A stretch of 64,000 bases of DNA, from NCBI RefSeq assembly GCF_014069875.1, contig NZ_CP059676.1:992001-1056000 (forward strand). Direction: 5' to 3'. This stretch comes from Flaviflexus equikiangi. Its GTDB lineage: Bacteria > Actinomycetota > Actinomycetes > Actinomycetales > Actinomycetaceae. Every line of letters begins with the position of its first letter. The first letter of the stretch is position 1. Below the pieces are notes generated by a model, which saw nothing but the letters and a program-made list of their open reading frames with translations, did no database searches and was not told the origin of the DNA. Positions 8,557-16,511 of this stretch are shown here, piece by piece. Position numbers and translations under genes: made by a program.

Positions 8557-8828
8557 CTCCTCCTCACCGAGGAGACCTGGTACGAATCCATACTGATCGC
8601 GGCAAGCCAGTGTGCCAGTCGCGTCAGCCACGAAGCGTTCTGTATCCAGATGTGAACAGTGTAGATCAAATGAGTGACAGAATATCCGGGATTCTACCGT
8701 TACAGCTCACATGACCATAGGTGACCCTAAATTTCGTTGACCTGCAACGATGCTGGGGGTTTCCAGCTCGGGGAAAACGTCTCGCCCGTTGACGTCGCGC
8801 GTGGTGTGCCTCCGCCCCCTTTTCACGA
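8557..8828. other. Intergenic stretch without a recognisable gene
   Basis: About 270 bases between the operon terminator and the poly-Asp gene promoter. It is slightly less GC-rich than its surroundings around 8650-8740. I see no ORF with a ribosome site, no tRNA-like fold and no clear repeat in it. Confidence 0.5.
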
Positions 8829-8840
8829 TAGGCTCTAGAC
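8829..8840 (+). promoter_or_regulatory. Leaderless-type promoter of the poly-Asp protein gene
   Basis: TAGGCT (8829-8834) is followed by six bases and the ATG at 8841, with no ribosome site. It has the same geometry as the M20 peptidase promoter and shares the TTCACGATAGG string with it. Confidence 0.6.
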
Positions 8841-9128
8841 ATGGAAACTGATCCGCGCACTGCGCTTGACCGCCTGATTGGGGCCTTCGAGGCTTTTCAC
8901 GACACCGCCTCGCTGACCCGTGATCCCGATGCCGACTCGGTGCTCGAGGCGACGGATCACCTGCTCGACGCGTACACGATCTATGACGACGCGGTGTTCA
9001 CGAGCTACGGCATCGAGCTTCCCTTCGACATTTTCGTCGATGACGATGACGACGATGATGACGATGATGACGACATTGAGGTTATCGACGAGGACGACGA
9101 CTACGTCTTCGACGAGGATGACGACTGA
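8841..9128 (+). CDS. Small acidic protein with poly-aspartate tail
   Basis: A 95-residue protein of unknown function. Residues 1-67 look like a small helical domain (ALDRLIGAFEAFHDT, then DHLLDAYTIYDDAVFTSYG). From about 69 the tail is almost all acidic: twelve aspartates in a row, then more Asp/Glu runs to the stop. The DNA behind it is a GAT/GAC repeat and so could slip in length. The coding call rests on the structured N-terminal half, a good promoter and a terminator directly after the stop. Similar short proteins with an acidic tail are common in actinobacteria and uncharacterised as far as I know. Metal binding, DNA mimicry or chaperoning of basic proteins are guesses only. Confidence 0.75.
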   Translation: METDPRTALDRLIGAFEAFHDTASLTRDPDADSVLEATDHLLDAYTIYDDAVFTSYGIELPFDIFVDDDDDDDDDDDDIEVIDEDDDYVFDEDDD

Positions 9129-9157
9129 GCGGACCACGCCAGTACTGAAGGCATAGA

Positions 9158-9193
9158 AAAGCGGTGGACGGGTTATTCCCGCCCACCGCTTTC
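9158..9193. terminator. Bidirectional rho-independent terminator
   Basis: AAAGCGGTGGACGGG (9158-9172) and CCCGCCCACCGCTTT (9178-9192) form a 15-position stem with one A-C mismatch around the loop TTATT. A-runs and T-runs flank it on both sides, so it can serve both the poly-Asp gene and the convergent transporter gene. Confidence 0.85.
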
Positions 9194-9199
9194 ATCACA

Positions 9200-10750
9200 T
9201 CACGTGCCGTAGCCGAGGATGGCGGGGCCGATGAACATCGTGAAGAGGGTGATGAGGACTATTCCGATGAGGTTGAGCCAGATACCGACCTTGATCATCT
9301 GTCCGATCTTGATGTAGCCGGAGCCGTAGGCGATGGCGTTCGGCGGGGTTGCGACCGGCAGCATGAAGGCACAGGTCGCTGCGAGCGCCACGGGGATGAC
9401 CAGGAGTTCGACATCGACTCCCATGCCGATCGCGACGCCTCCGATAATCGGGAGGAATGCGGCCGCGGTGGCCGTATTGGATGTCATCTCCGTGAGGAAG
9501 ATGACGAGCGTCGTGATCGCGAGGACGATGACGATCGTCGGCAGTCCGGCCAGTCCGCTAGCCTGATCGCCGATCCACAGGGACAGGCCCGAATAGCCGA
9601 AGGCCGCCGAGAGCGCGAGACCGCCGCCGAAGAGCAGCAGCACGTCCCACGGCACGTTCTTCGCCGTCTCCCAGTTGAGCAGCCCGATGCCTTCCTTCGG
9701 CTTCGCGGGGACGAGGAAGAGCACGAGAGCGAGAATCATGGCGATCATCTCGTCCGTGATCGGCAGGTCCTTGAAGAGTGTCGGGACGAGAATCCAGGAG
9801 AGCGCCGCGGCGATGAAGATGATCATGGTCATCTTCTCCTGCAGGGACATGGGGCCGAGCTTCTCGTGGTGTTCGGTGATGAGCTCCTTGCCTCCAGGGA
9901 TCTCATCGATCTCCGGCATGTAGATCTTTGTCAGCAGCCACCAGGCGATGAGGAGGAATCCCCAGGCCAGCGGGGTGGCGAACAGCATCCACGTGCCGAA
10001 GCTCAGCGTGATGTCGTGATTGTCCTGCAGGTAGCCGCGCAGGAGCGTGTTGGGGGGAGTGCCGATCAGGGTCGACAGGGAGGCGATCGAGGCCGCATAG
10101 GCGATGCCGAGCATGAGGGCAGTGCCGAACTTCGAGTCCTTGCCCACGCGCGAATCGAGGGTGCCGACGAGAGCGAGGACGGAGATGCCGATGGGGAGCA
10201 TCATGACCGCGGTCGCCGTGTTCGAGATCCACATCGACAAGAAACCGGTCGCGACCATGAACCCGAGGATCAGGCGTTTTGGCTTCGTGCCGATCAGGAG
10301 CACGGTGCGCAGCGCGATACGGACGTGCAGGTTCCATCTCTGCATCGTCAGCGCGAGGAAGAATCCGCCCATGAAGAGGAAGATGGTGGGGGAGCCGTAG
10401 GATGCGCCGACGGTTCCCATCGGAGCGATCTCCATGAAGGGGAACGCGACAAGGGGGATAAGAGCGGTTGCGGCGAGAGGGATGGCCTCCGTCATCCACC
10501 ACACGCCCATGAGGACCGCGATTGCGGCCACGAATGCGATCGTGTCGCGATCCGTCTCGATCTCGGCGTCTGTCAGAGAGGATAGGAAGTCGGCGGACAG
10601 CTCCGCCGGGAAGATGTTGTACATGATGACTGCGCCGACGACGCCAGCCACCATGCCGATGAGTCGAATATTTCTGATCCGGGCGGGTACGGGAGCATCG
10701 GATGCTCCTTCCGCTTCCGGAGTCACCTTGTGGATTTCAGGGGTACTCAC
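9200..10750 (-). CDS. SLC13 (DASS) family dicarboxylate transporter
   Basis: A 516-residue polytopic membrane protein of the divalent anion:sodium symporter family, which imports C4/C5 dicarboxylates such as succinate, malate or citrate. Supporting segments are the SNTATAVMMLPI helix hairpin (first Ser-Asn-Thr motif), the second EMTSNTATAAAFLPI motif near residue 430, and PVATPPNAIAYGSG near the end. The GTG start at 10750 is preferred because TGGAG precedes it; an in-frame ATG at 10771 is possible. Residues 1-25 are hydrophilic and about a dozen hydrophobic segments follow. It is a lone gene ending at the shared terminator. Confidence 0.92.
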   Translation of the reverse strand: MSTPEIHKVTPEAEGASDAPVPARIRNIRLIGMVAGVVGAVIMYNIFPAELSADFLSSLTDAEIETDRDTIAFVAAIAVLMGVWWMTEAIPLAATALIPLVAFPFMEIAPMGTVGASYGSPTIFLFMGGFFLALTMQRWNLHVRIALRTVLLIGTKPKRLILGFMVATGFLSMWISNTATAVMMLPIGISVLALVGTLDSRVGKDSKFGTALMLGIAYAASIASLSTLIGTPPNTLLRGYLQDNHDITLSFGTWMLFATPLAWGFLLIAWWLLTKIYMPEIDEIPGGKELITEHHEKLGPMSLQEKMTMIIFIAAALSWILVPTLFKDLPITDEMIAMILALVLFLVPAKPKEGIGLLNWETAKNVPWDVLLLFGGGLALSAAFGYSGLSLWIGDQASGLAGLPTIVIVLAITTLVIFLTEMTSNTATAAAFLPIIGGVAIGMGVDVELLVIPVALAATCAFMLPVATPPNAIAYGSGYIKIGQMIKVGIWLNLIGIVLITLFTMFIGPAILGYGT

Positions 10751-11009
10751 GCGAACTCCAATCATCGTCACAGCTCAGGGCCGTGACTTGGTCCATGAAC
10801 AGCTCTGTTCACTGGGAGCCTAACGACTCACAAGCGGTATGTCTCGAAATTGAGATATTTGTTTAGGGGCATTTTCATGCCCACAGTGACGTCTGATGAC
10901 TGATGGGAAAATTCTGTCGAGCCAGCTTCTGAGAGAAATGCCCGCCGTTCAACGATTTCGGCCCGGCCACTCCACCATGGATGCTCGGGCCGCGAGCCTT
11001 CTCGTAGAC

Positions 11010-11954
11010 TCAGAAACGTTCGGGATATCCCCACGACGGGGCGGTGACCTCGGTCAACGCACCCAGGACAGCATCTGGAATGTCCTCGGCGAGATCGTTG
11101 AGGATCACTCCCAGCTGGGCTGAGGTCCGTGGACCGACGAGAGCACATGACACGTGCGGCCGGGACAGCACCCAGGCGAGGGACACGGTGGCGATATCAA
11201 CCCCGAGACCGTCTGCGGCGGTGGCGATGGCCTCGACGACCTGGCGCGATTGCGGATCGAGATAGGGCTCGACGAAGCCGCCGAGATGTGGGGAGGCGGC
11301 CCGAGAATCGGGCGGGATCGAGTGGCGGTAGCGGCCCGCGAGGACTCCGCGTCCGAGAGCCGACCAGGCGATGATCGCGGCCCCCTCATAGTCGGCGAAG
11401 GGGACGATCTCGCGCTCGATGCCGCGCTGGAGAAGGTTGTATTCGACGTGGAGGGCGGACAGTCTGATCCCGCGCTCCGCCAGGTGCCTGCTCATCACCC
11501 CCGCATACCAGCCCGGGCAGTTGCCGAGCCCGACAGCGTGGACGAGGCCCCGGTGCACGAGAGCCGCGAGAGCGTCCGCCGTCTCCTCCATCGCCGTATC
11601 GCGATCCGGACCCGCGAGGACGAGCGTGTCGATCCACTCCGTTCCGAGGGTGGCAAGCGATGATCGCACGCTCCGTTCGAGAGAGGAGCGCGAGGCGTCT
11701 GCACCCTCGTCTCCCAGTCCCGCTCGTGACACGAGGTGGAGGGAGTCGCGATCGACTGCGGCCCGCAGGAGCTCTCCGAGGACCTCTTCGCCGGTGCCGC
11801 CTCCGAAGTAGGGGGAGGTGTCGACGATCATGCCGCCGGCGTCCAGGAACAGGCCCAGCTGCTTCTCTGCTTCGTCGGCCGGAGTGTCGCGGCCCCACGT
11901 CAGCGTCCCCAGCCCAACCCGGGAGATCGCTGTGCCAATCTTGCGTTTTCTCAC
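11010..11954 (-). CDS. Aldo/keto reductase family oxidoreductase
   Basis: A 314-residue NADPH-dependent (alpha/beta)8-barrel reductase. The N-terminal GLGTLTWG segment, DTSPYFGGGTGEEVLGE (Asp and Tyr of the catalytic tetrad), IDTLVLAGPD at strand 4, and the VGPRTSAQLG cofactor loop near the end are visible. The usual catalytic His after strand 4 is replaced by the LAGPD sequence, so activity may differ from typical members. The GTG start lies six bases after TAGGCT and has no ribosome site. The gene is divergent from uppP with only 47 bases between their starts. The substrate is unknown. Confidence 0.85.
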   Translation of the reverse strand: MRKRKIGTAISRVGLGTLTWGRDTPADEAEKQLGLFLDAGGMIVDTSPYFGGGTGEEVLGELLRAAVDRDSLHLVSRAGLGDEGADASRSSLERSVRSSLATLGTEWIDTLVLAGPDRDTAMEETADALAALVHRGLVHAVGLGNCPGWYAGVMSRHLAERGIRLSALHVEYNLLQRGIEREIVPFADYEGAAIIAWSALGRGVLAGRYRHSIPPDSRAASPHLGGFVEPYLDPQSRQVVEAIATAADGLGVDIATVSLAWVLSRPHVSCALVGPRTSAQLGVILNDLAEDIPDAVLGALTEVTAPSWGYPERF

Positions 11955-12001
11955 ACTGTGAGCCTACTGCATGCCCCCGGAGGTGGCCCTATGGTTGCCC
12001 T
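11955..12001. promoter_or_regulatory. Divergent pair of leaderless-type promoters (aldo/keto reductase and uppP)
   Basis: On the minus strand TAGGCT (complement of 11961-11966) stands six bases before the GTG at 11954. On the plus strand TATGGT (11990-11995) stands six bases before the ATG at 12002. Neither start has a ribosome site. The two -10 boxes are about 23 bases apart, so their -35 regions must overlap the opposite transcription unit. Confidence 0.6.
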
Positions 12002-12844
12002 ATGGGATTTTTAGAAGCGATCATCCTCGGCCTGGTCCAGGGCCTGACGGAGTTCCTGCCGATTTCGTCGTCCGCTCACCTGCGGATCGTCGGGGAACTG
12101 TTCCCGTCCCTCGGGGATCCGGGGGTGACGTTCACCGCGGTCGTCCAGATCGGCACCGAGCTCGCCGTCGTCTGGTATTTCCGTGAGGACATCTGGCGCA
12201 TCATCAAAGCCTGGTTCAACTCGTTGCCGTTCGGACCGTGGCGCGATCGCACCCCGGGGGACATGCACGACGCGAAGCTCGGCTGGATCGTGATTATCGG
12301 CACAATCCCGATTGTTCTTCTCGGACTCCTCCTCGAGGACGCGATCGATTCCGTGTTCCGCAACCTTTACCTCACGGCTCTCATGCTTGCCGTCTTCGCC
12401 GTCTTCCTCGGCCTCGCGGACCGCTTCTCGAAGAAGACCCTCGCCGTATCCGACCTGTCGCTGCGCGACGGACTCATCCTGGGTTTTGCCCAGTCTATGG
12501 CGCTCGTTCCGGGCGTTTCCCGATCGGGCGGCACGATCACGATCGGACTGCTGCTCGGGTACACGAGGGAGGCCGCCGCCCGCGTCTCGTTCCTTCTCGC
12601 GATCCCTGCCGTACTCGGTTCGGGACTGTATCGACTCGTCTCGGACGATGGCACGGGACCCCAGGCGGGGGCGCTTCCCACGCTCGTCGCGACTGTGGTG
12701 TCCTTCATTGTCGGTTACATCGTCATCGTCTGGTTCCTTAAGCTGATCTCGACGAAGTCCTATCTTCCATTCGTCATCTATCGGTTGCTGCTCGCCGGCG
12801 TCGTCGTCGCCCTCCTGGGTGCGGGCGTTCTGGCCGCCCAGTGA
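12002..12844 (+). CDS. uppP: Undecaprenyl-diphosphate phosphatase
   Basis: A 280-residue integral membrane phosphatase (BacA/UppP family). It recycles undecaprenyl diphosphate to the monophosphate carrier for cell-wall synthesis and confers bacitracin tolerance. The two signature segments are present: GLTEFLPISSSAHL (residues 14-27; catalytic Glu and Ser/His) and ALVPGVSRSGGTI (Arg of the second motif) near residue 175. About eight membrane helices can be counted. The ATG chosen has no ribosome site but fits a leaderless start. mshC begins 17 bases downstream and may be co-transcribed. Confidence 0.95.
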   Translation: MGFLEAIILGLVQGLTEFLPISSSAHLRIVGELFPSLGDPGVTFTAVVQIGTELAVVWYFREDIWRIIKAWFNSLPFGPWRDRTPGDMHDAKLGWIVIIGTIPIVLLGLLLEDAIDSVFRNLYLTALMLAVFAVFLGLADRFSKKTLAVSDLSLRDGLILGFAQSMALVPGVSRSGGTITIGLLLGYTREAAARVSFLLAIPAVLGSGLYRLVSDDGTGPQAGALPTLVATVVSFIVGYIVIVWFLKLISTKSYLPFVIYRLLLAGVVVALLGAGVLAAQ

Positions 12845-12861
12845 CACACGGAGAGGTTTCT

Positions 12862-14079
12862 ATGCGTTCTTGGCCGTTGCCGCACCTGCCTGCATTGCCG
12901 GGCCAGGCACCAGCCCTGCGGGTCCGAGACACTCGCACGGGCGAGTTCGTGACCGCGCCCGGCCCGAAGGCCGCGCTGTACGTCTGTGGCATCACGCCCT
13001 ACGACGCCACACATCTCGGCCATGCCTTCACGTATGTCGCGTTCGATATGCTCGTGCGCGTATGGCGGGATTCCGGCCTTCTCGTCGAGTACGCGCAGAA
13101 CATCACCGACATCGACGATCCGCTGTTCGAGCGGGCCGAGCAGACGGACGTGGACTGGCGCGAGCTTGCCGACTCCCAGATCGAGCTGTTCCGTTCCGAT
13201 ATGGAGACGCTCCGCGTGATCCCGCCCACGGACTGGGTCGCGGTATCCGACTTCCTCGATCCTCTCGAGACAGCCGTGCGCGATCTTATCGCGAGCGGCC
13301 GAGCCTATGGTGTGACCGGCGATGATGGCAGGACTGACTACTATCACGCCACGTCTGATGCGGACTACGCCTCCGAGCACCTGGCCGGAATCGATCTCAT
13401 CAAGGTCTTCGGCGAGAACGGCGGCGATCCGGAGCGCCCCGGCAAGCGTCATCCGCTCGACCCGATCGTGTGGAAGGGCGTTCTCGGGGATGATTTCCGC
13501 GCCGAGGGTGCCAAGCCCGGCGTGTGGCGTCCCGGCTGGCATATTGAATGTGCGCTGATCAGCCGCGACTATCTCGGCACGACGATCGATATCCAGGGCG
13601 GGGGTTCCGACCTTGTCTTCCCCCACCAGGAGATGACATCCACCCATCACCACGAGCTGGACGTGACCGTCCGGGGGCAGATGAACACCGGCATCGTCTC
13701 CTACGAGGGCCACAAGATGAGCAAATCCCTCGGGAACCTCGTCCTCGTGTCGAAGCTCGTCCAGCGGGGCTTCGAGCCCATGGTTGTCCGACTCGCACTG
13801 CTCAACCACCGCTGGGACAGCGATTGGGAGTACACGGATGATGAGCTGAACCTGGCGGAGCGCCGCGTGACGCGCTGGCGTCGCACCCGGCACACCGGCG
13901 GAGCGGGAGCATCCGAACTCCTCGAGACCGTGCGCCGTCATCTCGCCGACAATCTCGACACGCCGAAGGCCCTCGAGGCGATCGATGCGTGGGCGGAGGC
14001 GAACGAGCATGCCGATGATCGCGAGGGTGCACTGCTCTTCGACGACATGTGTAAGACGCTTCTCGGCCTCTATCTCTGA
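12862..14079 (+). CDS. mshC: Cysteine:1D-myo-inosityl 2-amino-2-deoxy-alpha-D-glucopyranoside ligase
   Basis: MshC joins cysteine to GlcN-Ins, using ATP, in mycothiol biosynthesis in the cytoplasm. The 405-residue protein has a class I tRNA-synthetase fold: Cys42 in VCGITPYD and HLGH (51-54) at the nucleotide site, Cys230 and His255 as further zinc ligands, and the KMSKS loop at 285-289. The short C-terminus without a tRNA-binding domain, and the TPYDATHLGHA sequence, separate it from CysS. The ATG at 12862 follows GGAGAGG. The mauE-like gene overlaps its stop by one base. Mycothiol is confined to actinobacteria, so the gene also supports the taxonomic call. Confidence 0.96.
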   Translation: MRSWPLPHLPALPGQAPALRVRDTRTGEFVTAPGPKAALYVCGITPYDATHLGHAFTYVAFDMLVRVWRDSGLLVEYAQNITDIDDPLFERAEQTDVDWRELADSQIELFRSDMETLRVIPPTDWVAVSDFLDPLETAVRDLIASGRAYGVTGDDGRTDYYHATSDADYASEHLAGIDLIKVFGENGGDPERPGKRHPLDPIVWKGVLGDDFRAEGAKPGVWRPGWHIECALISRDYLGTTIDIQGGGSDLVFPHQEMTSTHHHELDVTVRGQMNTGIVSYEGHKMSKSLGNLVLVSKLVQRGFEPMVVRLALLNHRWDSDWEYTDDELNLAERRVTRWRRTRHTGGAGASELLETVRRHLADNLDTPKALEAIDAWAEANEHADDREGALLFDDMCKTLLGLYL

Positions 14080-14543
14080 TGAATCTGGCGGCGCTGCTGT
14101 GGGCGGGCCTGCTCGCCTACTCCGCGGCGACGAAAGTGCGCGGCATGCCGCACAGCATGCTCCGCGCCATGAGAGACCTGGCATTGCCAGCCCCCCTCAT
14201 GCGTCCCGCCGTCGCCTACGCCCACCTTGCCGCCCAGATCATTGTGGCGCTCGGTCTCACGCTCGCACCGCAACCGTTCCAGGGTGTGTGCGCGACCGGA
14301 GGGGTGCTCCTCGCCCTCGCCTATCTCGCTGTCATCTGGCGGGCACGGGGACGATCCTGCCAGTGCTTCGGCACGACTGCCCGCCCGATCACGTCTTGGA
14401 CTCTCGTCCGCTCGATCCTTGTCGTCGCTCTCGCCTGCTGGGCCGCCGCGTGGGGCTCCGTCGCCCAGTGGCCCACCATCCCACTCTTCCTCAGCATCCT
14501 CGCCATCGAGCTCGCCTCGGCGGCTAGGACTGGACGCGCCTGA
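14079..14543 (+). CDS. MauE/DoxX-like redox-associated membrane protein
   Basis: A 154-residue membrane protein with four predicted helices (about 4-20, 45-65, 70-88 and 105-150). A Cys-Gln-Cys motif in GRSCQCFGT (around residue 93) lies between helices, as in MauE-family proteins that help disulfide or thiol redox steps. Its start shares a base with the mshC stop (TGATG), which implies translational coupling and perhaps a thiol-related job. The last 20 bases overlap the end of the convergent nuclease gene. The family call is fair; the function is not known. Confidence 0.7.
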   Translation: MNLAALLWAGLLAYSAATKVRGMPHSMLRAMRDLALPAPLMRPAVAYAHLAAQIIVALGLTLAPQPFQGVCATGGVLLALAYLAVIWRARGRSCQCFGTTARPITSWTLVRSILVVALACWAAAWGSVAQWPTIPLFLSILAIELASAARTGRA

Positions 14544-15348
14544 GCTTGGCGGCGCCCTCCTCGACCATCGGCGGCTCCTCCCCGCCGAAGGCGGGGCAGA
14601 TGCTCGTGAAGGAGCACCAGTCGCACAGGCGGGATGTGCGGGGCTCGAACGTGCCGGCCTCGAGCCGGTCAAGGATCTGTGACCAGATGGTTGCGACTGT
14701 TTCCTCGATGATCGCGTTATCAGCCGCGTCGGCCCAGTACGTGAGGGTCGAGTCTGATCCCAGGTAGATGAGCTGGGATTGGACCGGCAGCTTCCCGTCG
14801 GCTCGGGCGAGCAGCAGGCCGTAGGCCCTGACCTGGAAGAGCGCCTCGTTCTGATAGTTGGGGTTGGGCATCTTCCCCGTCTTGTAGTCCACGACTCGCA
14901 GATCGCCTTGAGGTGACACGTCGATCCGGTCGATGACGCCGCGGAATCGAATCCCCGAATCGAGTTCGACGGTGATCATGCGTTCCCGGTTGGCGCGTGC
15001 GGGATGGAGCTTGACGGGGTTCTCCCGGCGGAAATACGTGTGCACGAGTGTGCGTGCGGACTCCAGCCACGCCTCGAACGGCTCGTCCTCGAACAGGTTC
15101 TGGACAGCAGGATCCCGCTCCACCATGGCAGCCCACTGCGGTTCGAGAAGGTTCGTGGCCGCACTGACCGTGCGCTGTTCTGCCGGGAGGTCGTAGAGGT
15201 GCTCGAGGACGGCATGGACGAGGGTGCCTTTCGTCGCCGCAGACGAGGGCGGCTCGGGGATGCGATCGATGACGCGATAGCGGAACTTCAACGGGCACTG
15301 CTTGAAGTCGTTGATCCGGGATACCGACAGGGCTGGCTGGTAACGCAT
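14524..15348 (-). CDS. RecB/Cas4-type PD-(D/E)XK nuclease with Fe-S cluster
   Basis: A 274-residue exonuclease of the RecB C-terminal/Cas4-like family. The active site shows as His45 (GTLVHAVLEH), Asp in FRGVIDRID and the VVDYKTGK core. Cysteines at position 18 (KQCPLKF) and in LCDWCSFTSICPAFGG match the four-Cys 4Fe-4S pattern of AddB/Cas4-like enzymes. Actinobacteria usually carry one such stand-alone protein near trmI and the pup locus, as here; there is no CRISPR array in the window. Its start ATG lies six bases after TAGGGT with no ribosome site. Presumed role: DNA end processing. Confidence 0.88.
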   Translation of the reverse strand: MRYQPALSVSRINDFKQCPLKFRYRVIDRIPEPPSSAATKGTLVHAVLEHLYDLPAEQRTVSAATNLLEPQWAAMVERDPAVQNLFEDEPFEAWLESARTLVHTYFRRENPVKLHPARANRERMITVELDSGIRFRGVIDRIDVSPQGDLRVVDYKTGKMPNPNYQNEALFQVRAYGLLLARADGKLPVQSQLIYLGSDSTLTYWADAADNAIIEETVATIWSQILDRLEAGTFEPRTSRLCDWCSFTSICPAFGGEEPPMVEEGAAKLRRVQS

Positions 15349-15360
15349 GCGACAACCCTA
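15349..15360 (-). promoter_or_regulatory. Leaderless-type promoter of the RecB-like nuclease gene
   Basis: TAGGGT on the minus strand (complement of 15355-15360) is separated by six bases from the ATG at 15348, with no ribosome site. trmI diverges from the same short region, where TAGGAT (15388-15393) lies eight bases before its GTG. Confidence 0.55.
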
Positions 15361-15401
15361 CCCAACGGGACGGGCAGGCTTTGCCGGTAGGATGGGGGAC
15401 T

Positions 15402-16430
15402 GTGACTCAACATCCCGCAGGACCAGACCGGCGACGCGGCCCCTTCCGGGCCGGTGAACGCGTGCAGCTCACGGACGTCAAGGGCCGTAAATATACGACG
15501 ATGCTGACTGTCGATGGCTATTTCCAGTCGGCACGCGGCAGGCTCCGCCACACCGATATCATCGGCCGCGACGAAGGCTCGGTTATCGATACTGATGATG
15601 GCCACCGCCTCCTGGCCCTCCGCCCACTGATCTCGGACTACGTCCTCTCGATGCCCCGCGGGGCGACACCGATCTACCCGAAAGACGCCGCGCAGATCGT
15701 CTCGATCGCCGATATCTTCCCCGGTGCCCGCGTCGTCGAGGCAGGACTTGGCTCCGGTGCCCTGGCACTGTCCCTCCTCGCCGCGATCGGACCGAGCGGG
15801 CACCTGACGTCCGTCGAGCGCCGCGAGGACTTCGCGACGATCGCGATGGCGAACGTGGAAAGCTGGTACGGGGATGACATCCCGCCGTGGACGGTTCACG
15901 TCGGCGATCTCAACGACGTCATGGAGGACATGGAGGACGGCAGCGTCGACCACGTCCTGCTCGACATGCTCGCGCCCTGGGAGAACCTCGACGGTGCGAT
16001 GAGGGTGCTGCGTCCGGGCGGGGTGATCCTCGCCTATGTGGCGACGACGACTCAGATGTCCCGCTTCGTCGAGGAGCTCCGAACGACCTACACGTTCACC
16101 GAGGTGGAAGCCTCCGAGACGGTCGTCCGCACCTGGCATCTCGAAGGCCTCGCGGTCCGCCCCGATCACCGGATGGTGGCACATACCGGTTTCCTCGTCG
16201 TCGCACGCCGCCTCGCGCCCCTGAGCGAGCCGCTTCTGGAGAAGCGCCGCCCCGCGAAACTCGCCTATTCGGACACGATGCCGTGGAATGACGAGACCCT
16301 CGCTCCTATCCAGGAGCACGAGATCTCACCCAAGAAGCTCCGGAAGGTGCTTCGCGACGTCAAGCAGCGCACCCACATGGAACAGACCGGATCCTCCCAC
16401 GTCAGCACGGAGGGGACGCCCGGATCCTGA
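15402..16430 (+). CDS. trmI: tRNA (adenine(58)-N1)-methyltransferase
   Basis: TrmI methylates A58 in the T-loop of tRNAs using S-adenosylmethionine, as a tetramer. The 342-residue protein has the N-terminal beta domain (AGERVQLTDVKGRKYTTML), the PKDAAQIV segment, the SAM motif VVEAGLGSGALAL (about 114-126) and the DMLAPWEN motif typical of the family. The start is a GTG after TAGGATGGGGGAC; this could act as a ribosome site or as a -10 box giving a nearly leaderless mRNA. It lies just upstream of the pupylation locus, a common actinobacterial order. Confidence 0.93.
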   Translation: MTQHPAGPDRRRGPFRAGERVQLTDVKGRKYTTMLTVDGYFQSARGRLRHTDIIGRDEGSVIDTDDGHRLLALRPLISDYVLSMPRGATPIYPKDAAQIVSIADIFPGARVVEAGLGSGALALSLLAAIGPSGHLTSVERREDFATIAMANVESWYGDDIPPWTVHVGDLNDVMEDMEDGSVDHVLLDMLAPWENLDGAMRVLRPGGVILAYVATTTQMSRFVEELRTTYTFTEVEASETVVRTWHLEGLAVRPDHRMVAHTGFLVVARRLAPLSEPLLEKRRPAKLAYSDTMPWNDETLAPIQEHEISPKKLRKVLRDVKQRTHMEQTGSSHVSTEGTPGS

Positions 16431-16511
16431 CGGTGCGGCCGCGATGTGCGGGAGAGTACTTCGACAGGTCGGGATGCCTGCGGGATACTGGGAGGAGAGG
16501 AGAGGAAGCGA

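Noticed and set aside
9040-9128. GAT/GAC repeat considered as CRISPR or a microsatellite without coding role
   Set aside because: There are no spacers and the repeat is in frame within an ORF that has promoter, start, stop and terminator. It codes for the acidic tail.
9164-10585. A 473-codon open frame opposite the SLC13 gene
   Set aside because: Its Asp/Arg/Glu-rich composition is the reverse complement of hydrophobic helix codons. The transporter on the minus strand explains the DNA.
12862-14079. Cysteinyl-tRNA synthetase
   Set aside because: The protein lacks the C-terminal tRNA-binding region and matches MshC in length and motifs.
14524-15348. Cas4 of a CRISPR system
   Set aside because: No cas genes or repeat array occur in the window. 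The position next to trmI fits the stand-alone actinobacterial RecB-like nuclease.
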